A DNA stretch of 64,000 nucleotides from positions 1 to 64,000 of the forward strand of contig NZ_CP040760.1 in assembly GCF_004683865.2 (NCBI RefSeq), read 5' to 3'. Source of the stretch: Paracoccus liaowanqingii (lineage in GTDB: Bacteria; Pseudomonadota; Alphaproteobacteria; Rhodobacterales; Rhodobacteraceae). Within the stretch, counting starts at the first letter, position 1. Every line of letters starts with the position of its first letter. This document shows positions 52,418-60,642 of this stretch, in pieces. The position numbers were made by a program, and so were the translations under genes. Under the pieces are notes generated by a model. The model saw only the letters and a program-made list of their open reading frames with translations, had not been told where the DNA came from and searched no databases.

Positions 52418-52644
52418 CTCCTCGATCTGTCCCCATTGTGTCGGTGCAGAGAAACGGCCGTACCTCTGGCGGTACCGATGCCCGGACAGCCCCTGCCGCC
52501 ATTCCGCTATCGTCCCGAGGATACGGGGAAAACTGCGAAGGGGTATACGTCATTCGACGTATGTTGCGCTGCAGCATCCGCCTTCATGATCATCGCAAGG
52601 CGCCGCTCGTGAACACAGCGCCAGCGAACAGAGAGGAACCTGCC
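52418..52644. promoter_or_regulatory. divergent control region, kinase versus amide-transport operon
   Basis: A 227-bp intergenic region with outward transcription on both sides. It carries the palindrome at 52545-52562. A frame open through it from 52438 is an extension of the receptor-gene frame and is not supported by an RBS. Confidence 0.5.
52545..52562. promoter_or_regulatory. perfect palindrome, candidate response-regulator site
   Basis: ATACGTC-ATTC-GACGTAT has 7-bp perfect arms and a 4-base spacer, about 83 bp before the receptor-gene ATG. Symmetric sites of this size suit dimeric LuxR/NarL-type regulators such as the one at 48106-49017. Confidence 0.5.
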
Positions 52645-53916
52645 ATGTCCCGCAAGCCGCCATTCCCCGTATCTGCCCAGTCCACCGCCTCGCGCCGCGC
52701 CTTTCTTGCCGGCTCTGCCGCCCTGACCGCGAGTCTTTTCCTGCCAAAGGGCGTCAGGGCCCAGGATTTCCCGACTGCAACGGTCAATACGACCGGTCTG
52801 GCCGTCACCGATACCGAAGTGACCGTGGGCATCCTGCACTCGGTCACCGGCACGATGGCCATTTCGGAAACCGGCTCCGTGCAGGCCGAAAAGCTGGCCA
52901 TCTCGCAGATCAACGAGCAGGGCGGGGTGCTGGGCCGCCAGATCACCTTCATTCAGGAAGACGGCGCGTCCGACTGGCCCACCTTCGCAGAAAAGGCCCG
53001 CAAGCTGCTGGTCAACGACAAGGTCGCGTCCGTCATGGGCTGCTGGACCTCTGCCAGCCGCAAGGCGGTGCTGCCGGTGTTCGAGCAGCATAACGGCATG
53101 CTGTATTACCCGACCTTCTACGAAGGGCTCGAGCAGTCGCCCAACGTGATCTATACCGGACAAGAGGCGACGCAGCAGATCCTGGCCGGGCTGGACTGGG
53201 TCACCGAAACCAAGGGCGCCAAATCGTTCTATCTTCTCGGCTCGGATTACATCTGGCCGCGCACCTCGAACAAGATCGCCCGCAAGCATATCGAGATGAA
53301 GGGCCTGGAGGTGCTGGGAGAAGAGTACTTCCCGCTTGGCCATACCCAGTTCAACTCCGTCATCAACAAGATCAAGCTGCGCAAGCCGGACGTGATCTAC
53401 GCGATCGTGGTCGGCGGGTCGAACGTGTCGTTCTACAAGCAGCTGCAGGCCGCAGGGATCGACCTGACGCAAGAGGCGCCGCTGCTGCTGACCATTTCGG
53501 TCACCGAAGACGAGATCCTGGGCATCGGCGGCGAAAGCATCGAAGGCGCCTATGCCTGCATGAAATACTTCCAGTCTCTGGACAATCCCAACAACATGGC
53601 CTTCGTCGAGGCGTTCAAGGAGATGTGGGGCGACGACATCGTCATCGGTGACGTCACGCAAGCCGCCTATCTGGGTCCGTGGCTGTGGAAGGCCGCCGTC
53701 GAGCGGGCAGGCAGCTTCGACATCGACCGCATCCGCGAGGCCAGCCCGGGCATCGAGATGGACACCGCCCCCGAGGGCTTCGTGAAGGTGCATGACAACC
53801 ACCATCTGTGGTCCAAGACCCGCGTGGGCCGGGCCATGGCGGACGGGCAATACGAGGTCGTCTTCGAGACCGCCGAGCTGGTCGAACCCGATCCCTTCCC
53901 GGAAGGCTATCAGTAA
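52645..53916 (+). CDS. urtA: urea/short-chain-amide ABC transporter substrate-binding protein (UrtA/FmdD type)
   Basis: A 423-residue periplasmic receptor of the branched-chain amino-acid/urea class. ATG 52645 has AGAGGAA upstream. The export signal contains a twin-arginine-like motif (SRRAFLAGS) then hydrophobic SAALTASLFLP, so Tat export is possible. Family stretches: VTVGILHSVTGTMAISE, LLVNDKVASVMGCWTSASRKAVLPVFE, NGMLYYPTFYEG, LLGSDYIWPRTSN. These match UrtA-like proteins for urea or short amides. Formamidase downstream favours formamide/acetamide as ligand, with urea possible. Confidence 0.9.
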   Translation: MSRKPPFPVSAQSTASRRAFLAGSAALTASLFLPKGVRAQDFPTATVNTTGLAVTDTEVTVGILHSVTGTMAISETGSVQAEKLAISQINEQGGVLGRQITFIQEDGASDWPTFAEKARKLLVNDKVASVMGCWTSASRKAVLPVFEQHNGMLYYPTFYEGLEQSPNVIYTGQEATQQILAGLDWVTETKGAKSFYLLGSDYIWPRTSNKIARKHIEMKGLEVLGEEYFPLGHTQFNSVINKIKLRKPDVIYAIVVGGSNVSFYKQLQAAGIDLTQEAPLLLTISVTEDEILGIGGESIEGAYACMKYFQSLDNPNNMAFVEAFKEMWGDDIVIGDVTQAAYLGPWLWKAAVERAGSFDIDRIREASPGIEMDTAPEGFVKVHDNHHLWSKTRVGRAMADGQYEVVFETAELVEPDPFPEGYQ

Positions 53917-53940
53917 CGCTCCCCTCTGCCATCCGACCTT

Positions 53941-53963
53941 GGATGCCGGCCAGACCGGCATCC
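53941..53963 (+). promoter_or_regulatory. stem-loop between receptor and permease genes
   Basis: GGATGCCGG-CCAGA-CCGGCATCC is a perfect 9-bp stem, 24 bases after the receptor stop, with no T run. It probably stabilises the receptor mRNA or partly terminates transcription so that receptor exceeds permease. Confidence 0.6.
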
Positions 53964-53989
53964 GCCCCTTCCCCGACGCGAGGTGCGCG

Positions 53990-54916
53990 ATGTTTGCCGA
54001 TTACAGCTGGGGCGAGCTGGGTTCGATCTTTGCCATGCAGGGATTTGCCGGGCTGATCCTGTTCTCTGTCTTCGTCCTGATGGCCCTGGGGCTGGCGATC
54101 ATCTTCGGCCAGATGGGCGTCATCAACATGGCGCATGGCGAGTTCATGATCCTGGGCGCCTATGTGACCTATCTGATGTCGGGGCTGTTCCAGACCTGGC
54201 TGCCCGGCCTGTTCGGCATCTACTTCTTCGTCGCAATGGCCTTGGCCTTTGTGGCCGCGGGCGCGCTTGGCATGGTCGTGGAATGGCTGCTGATCCGCAG
54301 GCTGTATCACCGGCCCCTGGACACGCTGCTGGCAACCTGGGGACTGTCGCTGATCCTGCAGCAACTGTATCGCAGCATCTTCGGCGCGCGCGAGGTCGGT
54401 GTCAGTGTCCCGCAATGGATGATGGGCTCGCTGCCGCTGACCGACATGATCGAATTGCCGATCAACGGCATCTTCGTGATGGTGCTGACGCTGGTGATCG
54501 CCGGCGGCGTCTATGTCATGCTCTATCGCTCGCAATGGGGCCTGCAGGTGCGCGCGGTGATGGCCAACCGCAGCATGGCCGATGCGACGGGCATCAATAC
54601 CGGCTGGACCGACCGGCTGACCTTCGGCATCGGCTGCGGCGTGGCGGGGGTTGCCGGTGCGGCCTTCACGATGATCGGTTCGACCAGCCCGACCGCCGGG
54701 CAGCTCTACATCGTCGACACCTTCCTGGTGGTCGTCTTCGGCGGGGCCGCCAGCCTGCTGGGCACCATCGCCTCGGCCTTCGCGATCAGCCAGACGCAGT
54801 CCTTCCTCGAGTTCTTCCTGTCGGGCTCGATGGCCAAAGTGCTGACCCTGCTGGCCGTGGTCGGCATCCTGATGCTGCGCCCGCAGGGCCTGTTCTCTCC
54901 CAAGATCCGGAAATGA
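53990..54916 (+). CDS. urtB: urea/amide ABC transporter permease (UrtB/FmdE type)
   Basis: A 308-residue LivH-like permease with about eight TM helices; ATG 53990 starts MFADYSWGELGSIFAMQG. Motifs: GLAIIFGQMGVINMAHGEFMILGAY and the central VRAVMANRSMADATGINTGWTDRLTFGIG. UrtB proteins often carry a long periplasmic N-terminal extension; this one is the short version. Its stop overlaps a possible early start of the next gene. Confidence 0.9.
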   Translation: MFADYSWGELGSIFAMQGFAGLILFSVFVLMALGLAIIFGQMGVINMAHGEFMILGAYVTYLMSGLFQTWLPGLFGIYFFVAMALAFVAAGALGMVVEWLLIRRLYHRPLDTLLATWGLSLILQQLYRSIFGAREVGVSVPQWMMGSLPLTDMIELPINGIFVMVLTLVIAGGVYVMLYRSQWGLQVRAVMANRSMADATGINTGWTDRLTFGIGCGVAGVAGAAFTMIGSTSPTAGQLYIVDTFLVVVFGGAASLLGTIASAFAISQTQSFLEFFLSGSMAKVLTLLAVVGILMLRPQGLFSPKIRK

Positions 54917-54924
54917 GGCCTGTC

Positions 54925-56061
54925 ATGACCGACACCCCCCCCGCCATGCCGCCCGCCCGCGGCTTTCTGGACCGGACCGAGATCCTGGGCGTGATCGTCC
55001 TTGCCATGGTGATCTTCGTCATCCTGCCCGCCTTCACCGATCCGTTCCGCCTGAACCTGTATGGCAAGTACCTGACCTATGCTTTCGTCGCGGTGGGGCT
55101 GGTGCTGTGCTGGGGGTCGGGGGGCATCCTCAGCCTGGGGCAGGGGATCTTCTTCGGCCTCGGTGGATATTGCATGGCGATGTTCCTGAAGCTGGAGGCC
55201 TCGACCCCTGAGGCGACCGCGATCCAGTCCACCCCCGGCATTCCCGACTTCATGGACTGGAACCAGATCACCGCCCTGCCATGGTGGTGGGAGCCCTTCC
55301 ATTCGTTCAGCTTCACCCTGTTTGCGGTGGTGGCCGTGCCGGTGGCCTTCGCCTTCATCATCGGCATGGCTATGTTCCGCAGGCGCGTGGGAGGGGTGTA
55401 TTTCTCGATCATCACGCAGGCCGTGGCCGCGATCCTGACCATCCTGATCATCGGGCAGCAGGGCTTCACCGGCGGCATCAACGGCATCACCGACCTGCGC
55501 ACGCTGCTGGGCTGGGACATCCGCACCGACAGCGCAAAAGAGATCCTGTATTTCGTCAACGGCATCCTGCTGTTCGTCTGCCTGGGCATCGCGCAGTTCA
55601 TCCGCCGGTCCAAGGCGGGCCGACTGCTGATCGCCATGCGCGACCGCGAGGACCGGGTGCGGTTCTCGGGCTATGACGTCGCCGCCTTCAAGATTTTCAT
55701 CTTCTGCGTGGGGGCGGGCTTTGCGGCCATCGGCGGCGCGATGTTCACGCTGCAGGTGGGCTTCATGTCGCCCAGCTTCGTCGGCATCGTGCCCTCGATC
55801 GAGATGGTGATCTTCTGCGCGGTCGGCGGGCGCTATTCGATCCTGGGGGCGGTCTGGGGCGCGCTGCTGGTCAACTGGGCCAAATCCGCGTTCTCTGAGA
55901 GCTTCCCCGAGCTGTGGCAGTTCGGCCTGGGCGGGCTGTTCATCGCGGTGGTGCTGCTGTTCCCCGAGGGACTGGCCGGGTTGTGGAACCGCTATGCCGC
56001 CCCCCTGCCGGGCCGGCTGCGCCGCAGGGCGCCCCGCTCCGCCCCTGCTCCGGCTGAATGA
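54925..56061 (+). CDS. urtC: urea/amide ABC transporter permease (UrtC/FmdF type)
   Basis: A 378-residue LivM-like permease. ATG 54925 lies seven nt after GAGG; an in-frame ATG at 54913 (four residues longer) overlaps the upstream stop and is also possible. Motifs: GGILSLGQGIFFGLGGYCMAMFLK, GVYFSIITQAVAAIL, LIAMRDREDRVRFSGYDVAAFKIF. The tail is Pro/Arg-rich. Confidence 0.9.
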   Translation: MTDTPPAMPPARGFLDRTEILGVIVLAMVIFVILPAFTDPFRLNLYGKYLTYAFVAVGLVLCWGSGGILSLGQGIFFGLGGYCMAMFLKLEASTPEATAIQSTPGIPDFMDWNQITALPWWWEPFHSFSFTLFAVVAVPVAFAFIIGMAMFRRRVGGVYFSIITQAVAAILTILIIGQQGFTGGINGITDLRTLLGWDIRTDSAKEILYFVNGILLFVCLGIAQFIRRSKAGRLLIAMRDREDRVRFSGYDVAAFKIFIFCVGAGFAAIGGAMFTLQVGFMSPSFVGIVPSIEMVIFCAVGGRYSILGAVWGALLVNWAKSAFSESFPELWQFGLGGLFIAVVLLFPEGLAGLWNRYAAPLPGRLRRRAPRSAPAPAE

Positions 56062-56070
56062 GGACCGACG

Positions 56071-56820
56071 ATGAACGTGGAAAATCCAAGGCTGATCCTG
56101 TCCATCGAGGATCTGACGGTGTCCTTCGACGGGTTCAAGGCGGTCGACGGGCTGAACCTCTATGTCGCGCCGAATGAATGTCATGTCATCATCGGCCCGA
56201 ACGGGGCCGGCAAGACCACCGTGCTGGATCTGATCTGCGGACGGACACGCGCGACCTCGGGCTCAATCGAGTTCAAGGGCATGGAACTTCTGAAGATGCG
56301 CGAGGATCAGATCGTGCATGCGGGCGTGGGCCGCAAGTTTCAGACGCCCTCGGTCTATGAGGATCTGACCGTCTTCGAGAACCTCGAGATCAGCTATCCG
56401 CGCGGCTATTCGGTCTTCGGTGCGCTGGCCTTCCGCCGCACCTCCGAGATCCGTGACCGGATCCACGACGTCGCGGGCACGATCTTCCTGGCCGATCACC
56501 TGGGCCAGAAGGCCGCCCATCTCAGCCACGGCCAGAAACAGTGGCTGGAGATCGGCATGCTGCTGATTCAGGATCCGCAGCTGCTGATGCTGGACGAGCC
56601 GGTGGCCGGCATGTCGGTGGCCGAGCGCGTGAAGACGGCCGAACTGCTCAACCGCATCATCGCCGACCGATCCGTCATCGTGGTCGAGCATGACATGAAG
56701 TTCGTCGAGGACATCGCCACCCGGGTCACCGTCCTGCATCGCGGCAAGCTGCTGGCCGAGGGCTCGATGGCCCATGTCCAGGCCGATCCGAACGTCATCG
56801 AAGTCTATCTGGGCCATTGA
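56071..56820 (+). CDS. urtD: urea/amide ABC transporter ATPase (UrtD type)
   Basis: A 249-residue nucleotide-binding subunit (LivG-like). Walker A GPNGAGKTT, signature LSHGQKQWLEIG (the HGQKQWLE variant typical of UrtD), Walker B LLMLDEPVAGMS, H-loop VEHDM. GVGRKFQTPSVYEDLTVFENLE is a further UrtD trait. Nine bp after the permease. Confidence 0.93.
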   Translation: MNVENPRLILSIEDLTVSFDGFKAVDGLNLYVAPNECHVIIGPNGAGKTTVLDLICGRTRATSGSIEFKGMELLKMREDQIVHAGVGRKFQTPSVYEDLTVFENLEISYPRGYSVFGALAFRRTSEIRDRIHDVAGTIFLADHLGQKAAHLSHGQKQWLEIGMLLIQDPQLLMLDEPVAGMSVAERVKTAELLNRIIADRSVIVVEHDMKFVEDIATRVTVLHRGKLLAEGSMAHVQADPNVIEVYLGH

Positions 56821-56830
56821 GGGGGAAGCC

Positions 56831-57520
56831 ATGCTGAACGTCACCGACCTGCGCGCGGCCTATGGCGAAAGCGAGGTGCTGCACGGCATCGACCTGCCCG
56901 TGGCACCGGGCGAAATCGTCGCCATCATGGGCCGCAACGGCATGGGCAAGACCACGCTGATGAAGACGCTGATGGGCGTGGTGCCGCTGAAGTCGGGCGC
57001 CATCGCGCTGGACGGCACGCCCATCGGGGCCCTGCGCCCCCATGCCCGCGTGGCGCGCGGCATCGCCTATGTGCCGCAGGGGCGGATGATCTTTTCCGCG
57101 ATGACCGTGCAGGAGAATGTCGAGACCGGCCTGACCGTGACCGGCCGCCGAAAGGTGCCCGACGACATCTACGAGCTGTTTCCCGTGCTGCTGGAGATGA
57201 AGTCCCGCCGGGGCGGCAACCTGTCGGGCGGCCAGCAACAGCAGCTGGCCATTGCCCGCGCGCTGGCCTCCGACCCCAAGGTGCTGCTGCTGGACGAGCC
57301 GACCGAGGGCATCCAGCCCTCGATCATCCGCGAGATGGCGCGCACGCTCAAACGCATCCGCGACCAGCGCGGCCTGTCGATCCTGGTCTCCGAACAGGTG
57401 CTCAGCTTTGCGCTGGACGTGGCCGACCGGGTGATGGTGATCGAGAACGGCCGCATCGTCCACGACGCCCCCCGCGCCGGGCTGGACGAAGCCCGCGTCT
57501 CGAAATTCCTTTCCGTCTGA
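56831..57520 (+). CDS. urtE: urea/amide ABC transporter ATPase (UrtE type)
   Basis: A 229-residue second ATPase (LivF-like). ATG 56831 follows GGGGGAAG. Walker A GRNGMGKTT (the GMGK variant typical of UrtE), signature LSGGQQQQLAIA, Walker B LLLDEPTEGIQPSII. It completes the five-component importer. Confidence 0.93.
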   Translation: MLNVTDLRAAYGESEVLHGIDLPVAPGEIVAIMGRNGMGKTTLMKTLMGVVPLKSGAIALDGTPIGALRPHARVARGIAYVPQGRMIFSAMTVQENVETGLTVTGRRKVPDDIYELFPVLLEMKSRRGGNLSGGQQQQLAIARALASDPKVLLLDEPTEGIQPSIIREMARTLKRIRDQRGLSILVSEQVLSFALDVADRVMVIENGRIVHDAPRAGLDEARVSKFLSV

Positions 57521-57540
57521 CTTGCCAACAGGAGGCTATC

Positions 57541-58770
57541 ATGGCTGACACGCTGATTTCCGTGGACCTTGCGGAGAGCCCGCACACCAATGACAAGATC
57601 CACAACCGCTGGCATCCCGACATCCCCATCGCGGTCTGGGTCGAGCCGGGCGACGAGTTCAAGATCGAGACCTATGACTGGACCGGCGGCCAGATCTCCA
57701 ACAATGACGACGCTTCGGATGTCCGCGACGTGGAGCTGGAACAGGTCCACTACCTGTCCGGCCCCATCGGCATCAAGGGCGCCGAGCCGGGCGATCTGCT
57801 GGTGGTCGAGATCCTGGACATCGGTGCAAAGGAAGAAAGCCAATGGGGCTTCAACGGCTTCTTTTCCAAGCAGAACGGCGGCGGCTTTCTGACCGAGCAT
57901 TTCCCGCAGGCACAGAAATCCATCTGGGATTTTCATGGCATGTTCACGACCTCGCGCCATATTCCCGGCGTGAAATATGCGGGCCTGATCCATCCGGGGC
58001 TGATCGGCTGCCTGCCCGACCGCAAGATGCTGGACATGTGGAACACGCGCGAGAAATCTCTGTTCGACACCGACCCGGCCCGCGTCCCCCCACTGGCCGC
58101 CCTGCCCACGACGCAATCGGCGCATATGGGCGCCCTGACGGGAGAGGCCCGCGACAAGGCCGCGGCCGAAGGCGCCCGCACCGTCCCCCCGCGTGAGCAT
58201 GGCGGCAATTGCGACATCAAGGATCTGTCGCGCGGCTCGACCATCTATTTCCCGGTCTATGTGCCCGGGGCCGGGCTTTCGATGGGCGATCTGCATTTCA
58301 GCCAGGGCGATGGAGAGATCACCTTCTGCGGCGCGATCGAGATGGCGGGCTGGCTGCATCTGAAGGTCAGCCTGATCAAGGGCGGCTGTGAAAAATATGC
58401 GATCCGCAACCCGATCTTCAAGCCTTCCCCGATGGCGCCGAAATACGACGACTACCTGATCTTCGAGGGTATTTCTGTCGATGAGACTGGCACCCAGCAT
58501 TACCTGGACGTGCAGGTCGCATATCGTCAAGCCTGTCTCAACGCGATCGAGTACCTGAAGAAGTTCGGATATACCGGGGCGCAGGCCTATTCTATTCTGG
58601 GAACCGCACCCGTCCAGGGCCATATCTCCGGCGTGGTGGACATTCCCAATGCCTGCGCGACGCTGTGGCTGCCGACGGACATCTTCGAGTTCGACCTCAA
58701 GCCCAACACCGACGGGCCCAAGCTCTATCTTGACGGGTCTGTCGATCTTCCATTGGCCCCCGATCTTTGA
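57541..58770 (+). CDS. fmdA: formamidase (FmdA/acetamidase family)
   Basis: A 409-residue amidohydrolase that converts formamide (or acetamide) to formate (or acetate) and ammonia. Family landmarks: HNRWHPDIPIAVWVEPGDEFKIETYDWTGGQI, YLSGPIGIKGAEPGDLLVVEI, KYAGLIHPGLIGC, HGGNCDIKDLSRGSTIYFPVYVPGAGLSMGDLHFSQGDGEITFCGAIEM. Length and start are typical; RBS ACAGGAGG lies before the ATG. It follows the importer by 20 bp. The same set (fmdA, fmdB, transporter genes) is known from methylotrophs. Confidence 0.95.
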   Translation: MADTLISVDLAESPHTNDKIHNRWHPDIPIAVWVEPGDEFKIETYDWTGGQISNNDDASDVRDVELEQVHYLSGPIGIKGAEPGDLLVVEILDIGAKEESQWGFNGFFSKQNGGGFLTEHFPQAQKSIWDFHGMFTTSRHIPGVKYAGLIHPGLIGCLPDRKMLDMWNTREKSLFDTDPARVPPLAALPTTQSAHMGALTGEARDKAAAEGARTVPPREHGGNCDIKDLSRGSTIYFPVYVPGAGLSMGDLHFSQGDGEITFCGAIEMAGWLHLKVSLIKGGCEKYAIRNPIFKPSPMAPKYDDYLIFEGISVDETGTQHYLDVQVAYRQACLNAIEYLKKFGYTGAQAYSILGTAPVQGHISGVVDIPNACATLWLPTDIFEFDLKPNTDGPKLYLDGSVDLPLAPDL

Positions 58771-58776
58771 ATGTCC

Positions 58777-58798
58777 CGGGCGCCGCTTGCGGCGCCCG
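58777..58798 (+). terminator. stem-loop after fmdA
   Basis: CGGGCGCCGC-TT-GCGGCGCCCG is a perfect 10-bp stem seven bases after the fmdA stop. Only two T follow, so it may be a partial terminator or mRNA 3' stabiliser before fmdB. Confidence 0.5.
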
Positions 58799-58822
58799 TT
58801 CCCAAACCGAAGGGACGAGCCC

Positions 58823-59152
58823 ATGCCCAGCTACGATTACCGCTGCCCCACTTGCGGCCCCTTCGAGGCCCGCGCGTCCATGGCCGATTACGCCCAGCCC
58901 GGCTGCTGCCCCACCTGCCGGAGCACAAGCCCACGGGTGTTGCTGAGCGCCCCGCTTGTCGCCAACATGGATGGCAACCGGCGCCGTGCCTTTGCCACGA
59001 ATGAACGCAGCGCTGATAGCCCGAAGCGATCTAGCCATGGGCCCGGCTGTAGCTGTTGTTCCGGGAGCCGCAAAAAGCCCTCCAGCACACTATATCGCCC
59101 CGACGGATCGAAATCGTTTCCCACGAAACGACCTTGGATGATTTCACATTAA
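58823..59152 (+). CDS. fmdB: FmdB-family zinc-ribbon protein
   Basis: A 109-residue protein with an N-terminal zinc ribbon (MPSYDYRCPTCGPF...CCPTCRS) and the typical C-terminal FPTKRPWMISH. FmdB is regarded as a regulatory or accessory protein of formamidase expression. A second Cys cluster (GPGCSCCSG) lies in the C-terminal half. ATG 58823 follows AAGGGACGAG; the longer upstream frame is a shadow of fmdA. Confidence 0.9.
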   Translation: MPSYDYRCPTCGPFEARASMADYAQPGCCPTCRSTSPRVLLSAPLVANMDGNRRRAFATNERSADSPKRSSHGPGCSCCSGSRKKPSSTLYRPDGSKSFPTKRPWMISH

Positions 59153-59500
59153 AGATCGGCGGCAATCTCTCGGGCGCAGTGGATTTCTTTTCGCCCATGG
59201 GATTTGCGAACGGCGGTCAGAGAGGCCGGCATGCTTGATAAGGGCGCATATGGAGCTGGGTTGCTGTTGCGTGGTGGCTGGCGAAACGGCAGACCCGTTG
59301 ACAATTAGTGACCATCTCTGGACGGTCGTCTACTCGAACCACAAAGACGACGCTTCTGTTTGATCCTATTGCCGCTTGGCGACGAAGGCTGACGCGTCGT
59401 CAGACCTGTAGGACGGGTCGGCGCTGGAAGGTTTCAGCAACAAGTCGAAAGTCACGTCGACCCGATACGTGGATTCTTCATAAGAGCGTGTCAGATCACC
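59153..59500. other. intergenic region without a supported gene
   Basis: 348 bp with short frames on both strands but no RBS-backed start or recognisable protein. It has the look of decayed DNA between two independent loci. A TTGACA at 59298-59303 could be a -35 element, but no matching gene follows on that strand. Confidence 0.4.
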
Positions 59501-60040
59501 TCACCGCGGCCGCAGCCCGTCCAGAAAGACGTTCAGCAAAACATCCGCACGTGATGCGTCTGCACCGGGACCGTAGCTCAAGCCAAGCAGCACCCGCATC
59601 AGGTCATCTGCGGTGATTTCGTCGCGAATCTGTCCTGCTGCCAACGCCCGGTCGCGCAAACCGCTGACAGCCGCCGTCATGCGGGCCGACTGCTCGGTGA
59701 AGAACGGCGCCTCCTTGTCCAGCACCGGAGCGAGGGCCGTGACCATACCCTTCTTGGTCGCCATCATTGCCAATGCGGCCGTCATCCATGTCTCGAGGTC
59801 GTCTTTTCGGGCCAGCGCCTCCAGTTCCTCGACCTCGCGCGCATAGACAGCCTGGAAAAGCGCCTCCCGCGTGGGGAAATGGCGGTAGAGGGTGCCAGTT
59901 CCCAAGCCGGCACGGCGCGTCACGGCTTCGAGACTGGCTCCATCGGCGCGGAACACCTCGCGTGCGGCGGTCAGCAGACGTTCGCGGTTGCGGGCCTGAT
60001 CGGCACGCGGCTTGCGTGCAACTGGCGTGTCTTCGCCCAT
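59501..60040 (-). CDS. TetR/AcrR-family transcriptional regulator
   Basis: A 179-residue repressor-type protein. GGAGGAGG precedes ATG 60040. The HTH is RERLLTAAREVFRADGASLEAVTRRAGLGTGTLYRHFPTREALFQAVY (about 18-65), followed by an all-helical ligand domain. It is divergent from the molybdenum-hydroxylase operon with a 110-bp gap containing two palindromes and is its likely repressor. Confidence 0.92.
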   Translation of the reverse strand: MGEDTPVARKPRADQARNRERLLTAAREVFRADGASLEAVTRRAGLGTGTLYRHFPTREALFQAVYAREVEELEALARKDDLETWMTAALAMMATKKGMVTALAPVLDKEAPFFTEQSARMTAAVSGLRDRALAAGQIRDEITADDLMRVLLGLSYGPGADASRADVLLNVFLDGLRPR

Positions 60041-60071
60041 TACCGGCCTCCTCCTCCATCGTTCTTGCGAA

Positions 60072-60088
60072 ACGGAGGATGCCTCCGT
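60072..60088. promoter_or_regulatory. palindrome, candidate TetR operator
   Basis: ACGGAGG-ATG-CCTCCGT: perfect 7-bp arms around three bases, 32 bp upstream of the TetR start in the divergent gap. Confidence 0.5.
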
Positions 60089-60123
60089 ATGGTGGTGTCA
60101 TGGCCGCGTCCGGCCCTACTTCC

Positions 60124-60136
60124 CGATAGCCTATCG
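60124..60136. promoter_or_regulatory. second palindrome in the TetR/hydroxylase gap
   Basis: CGATAG-C-CTATCG, 13 bp, perfect, 14 bp before the hydroxylase start and next to its RBS. It could be an operator half-shared with the first site or a short mRNA hairpin near the ribosome site. Confidence 0.35.
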
Positions 60137-60150
60137 CCAACGAGGGAAAG

Positions 60151-60642
60151 ATGACACAGACCCTGAACCTGACCATCAACGGAACCGCCCGGGCCCTCGC
60201 TCTGGACGACCCTCGCGTGACGCTACTGGACGTCCTGCGTGAACGGATCGGCCTGACCGGCACCAAGAAGGGCTGCGACCGCGGCCAGTGCGGCGCCTGC
60301 ACGGTGCTGATCGATGGACGGCGCATCAACGCCTGCCTGGCGCTGGCATTGTCCCATGACGGGGCCAGCATCACCACGGTCGAGGGCCTGGCCCAAGGCG
60401 AAGACCTGCACCCCGTGCAGGCCGCATTCATCCGCCATGACGGGTTCCAATGTGGTTATTGCACGCCCGGCCAGATCATGTCCGCTGTCGCCCTGATCGC
60501 CGAGGGCGAGGCCGGGCTGGACCCGGAACGCGTCCGCGAGGGGATGAGCGGCAACCTGTGCCGCTGCGCCGCTTATGCCGGGATCACCGAGGCCGTGCTG
60601 GACGCCACCCGCGTCATGACCACGCGGGAGGATGCGGCATGA
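60151..60642 (+). CDS. molybdenum hydroxylase 2Fe-2S subunit (XDH/CoxS/PaoA type)
   Basis: A 163-residue iron-sulfur subunit with two clusters: plant-ferredoxin type (KKGCDRGQCGACTVLIDGRRINAC) and the helical [2Fe-2S] domain (CGYCTPGQIM...GNLCRCAAYAGI). No Tat signal precedes the ferredoxin domain, unlike E. coli PaoA, so the enzyme is probably cytoplasmic. RBS GAGGGAAAG. The stop overlaps the FAD-subunit start (ATGA). Confidence 0.93.
   Translation: MTQTLNLTINGTARALALDDPRVTLLDVLRERIGLTGTKKGCDRGQCGACTVLIDGRRINACLALALSHDGASITTVEGLAQGEDLHPVQAAFIRHDGFQCGYCTPGQIMSAVALIAEGEAGLDPERVREGMSGNLCRCAAYAGITEAVLDATRVMTTREDAA

Noticed and set aside
52507..53961. 484-codon minus-strand frame opposite urtA
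   Set aside because: Shadow caused by high GC in the third codon position; no RBS, no family, fully covered by a well-supported gene.
54706..56184. 492-codon minus-strand frame opposite urtB/urtC
   Set aside because: Compositionally biased shadow over two recognised permease genes.
57169..58824. 551-codon minus-strand frame opposite urtE/fmdA
   Set aside because: Shadow of the ATPase and formamidase genes, crossing the boundary between them.
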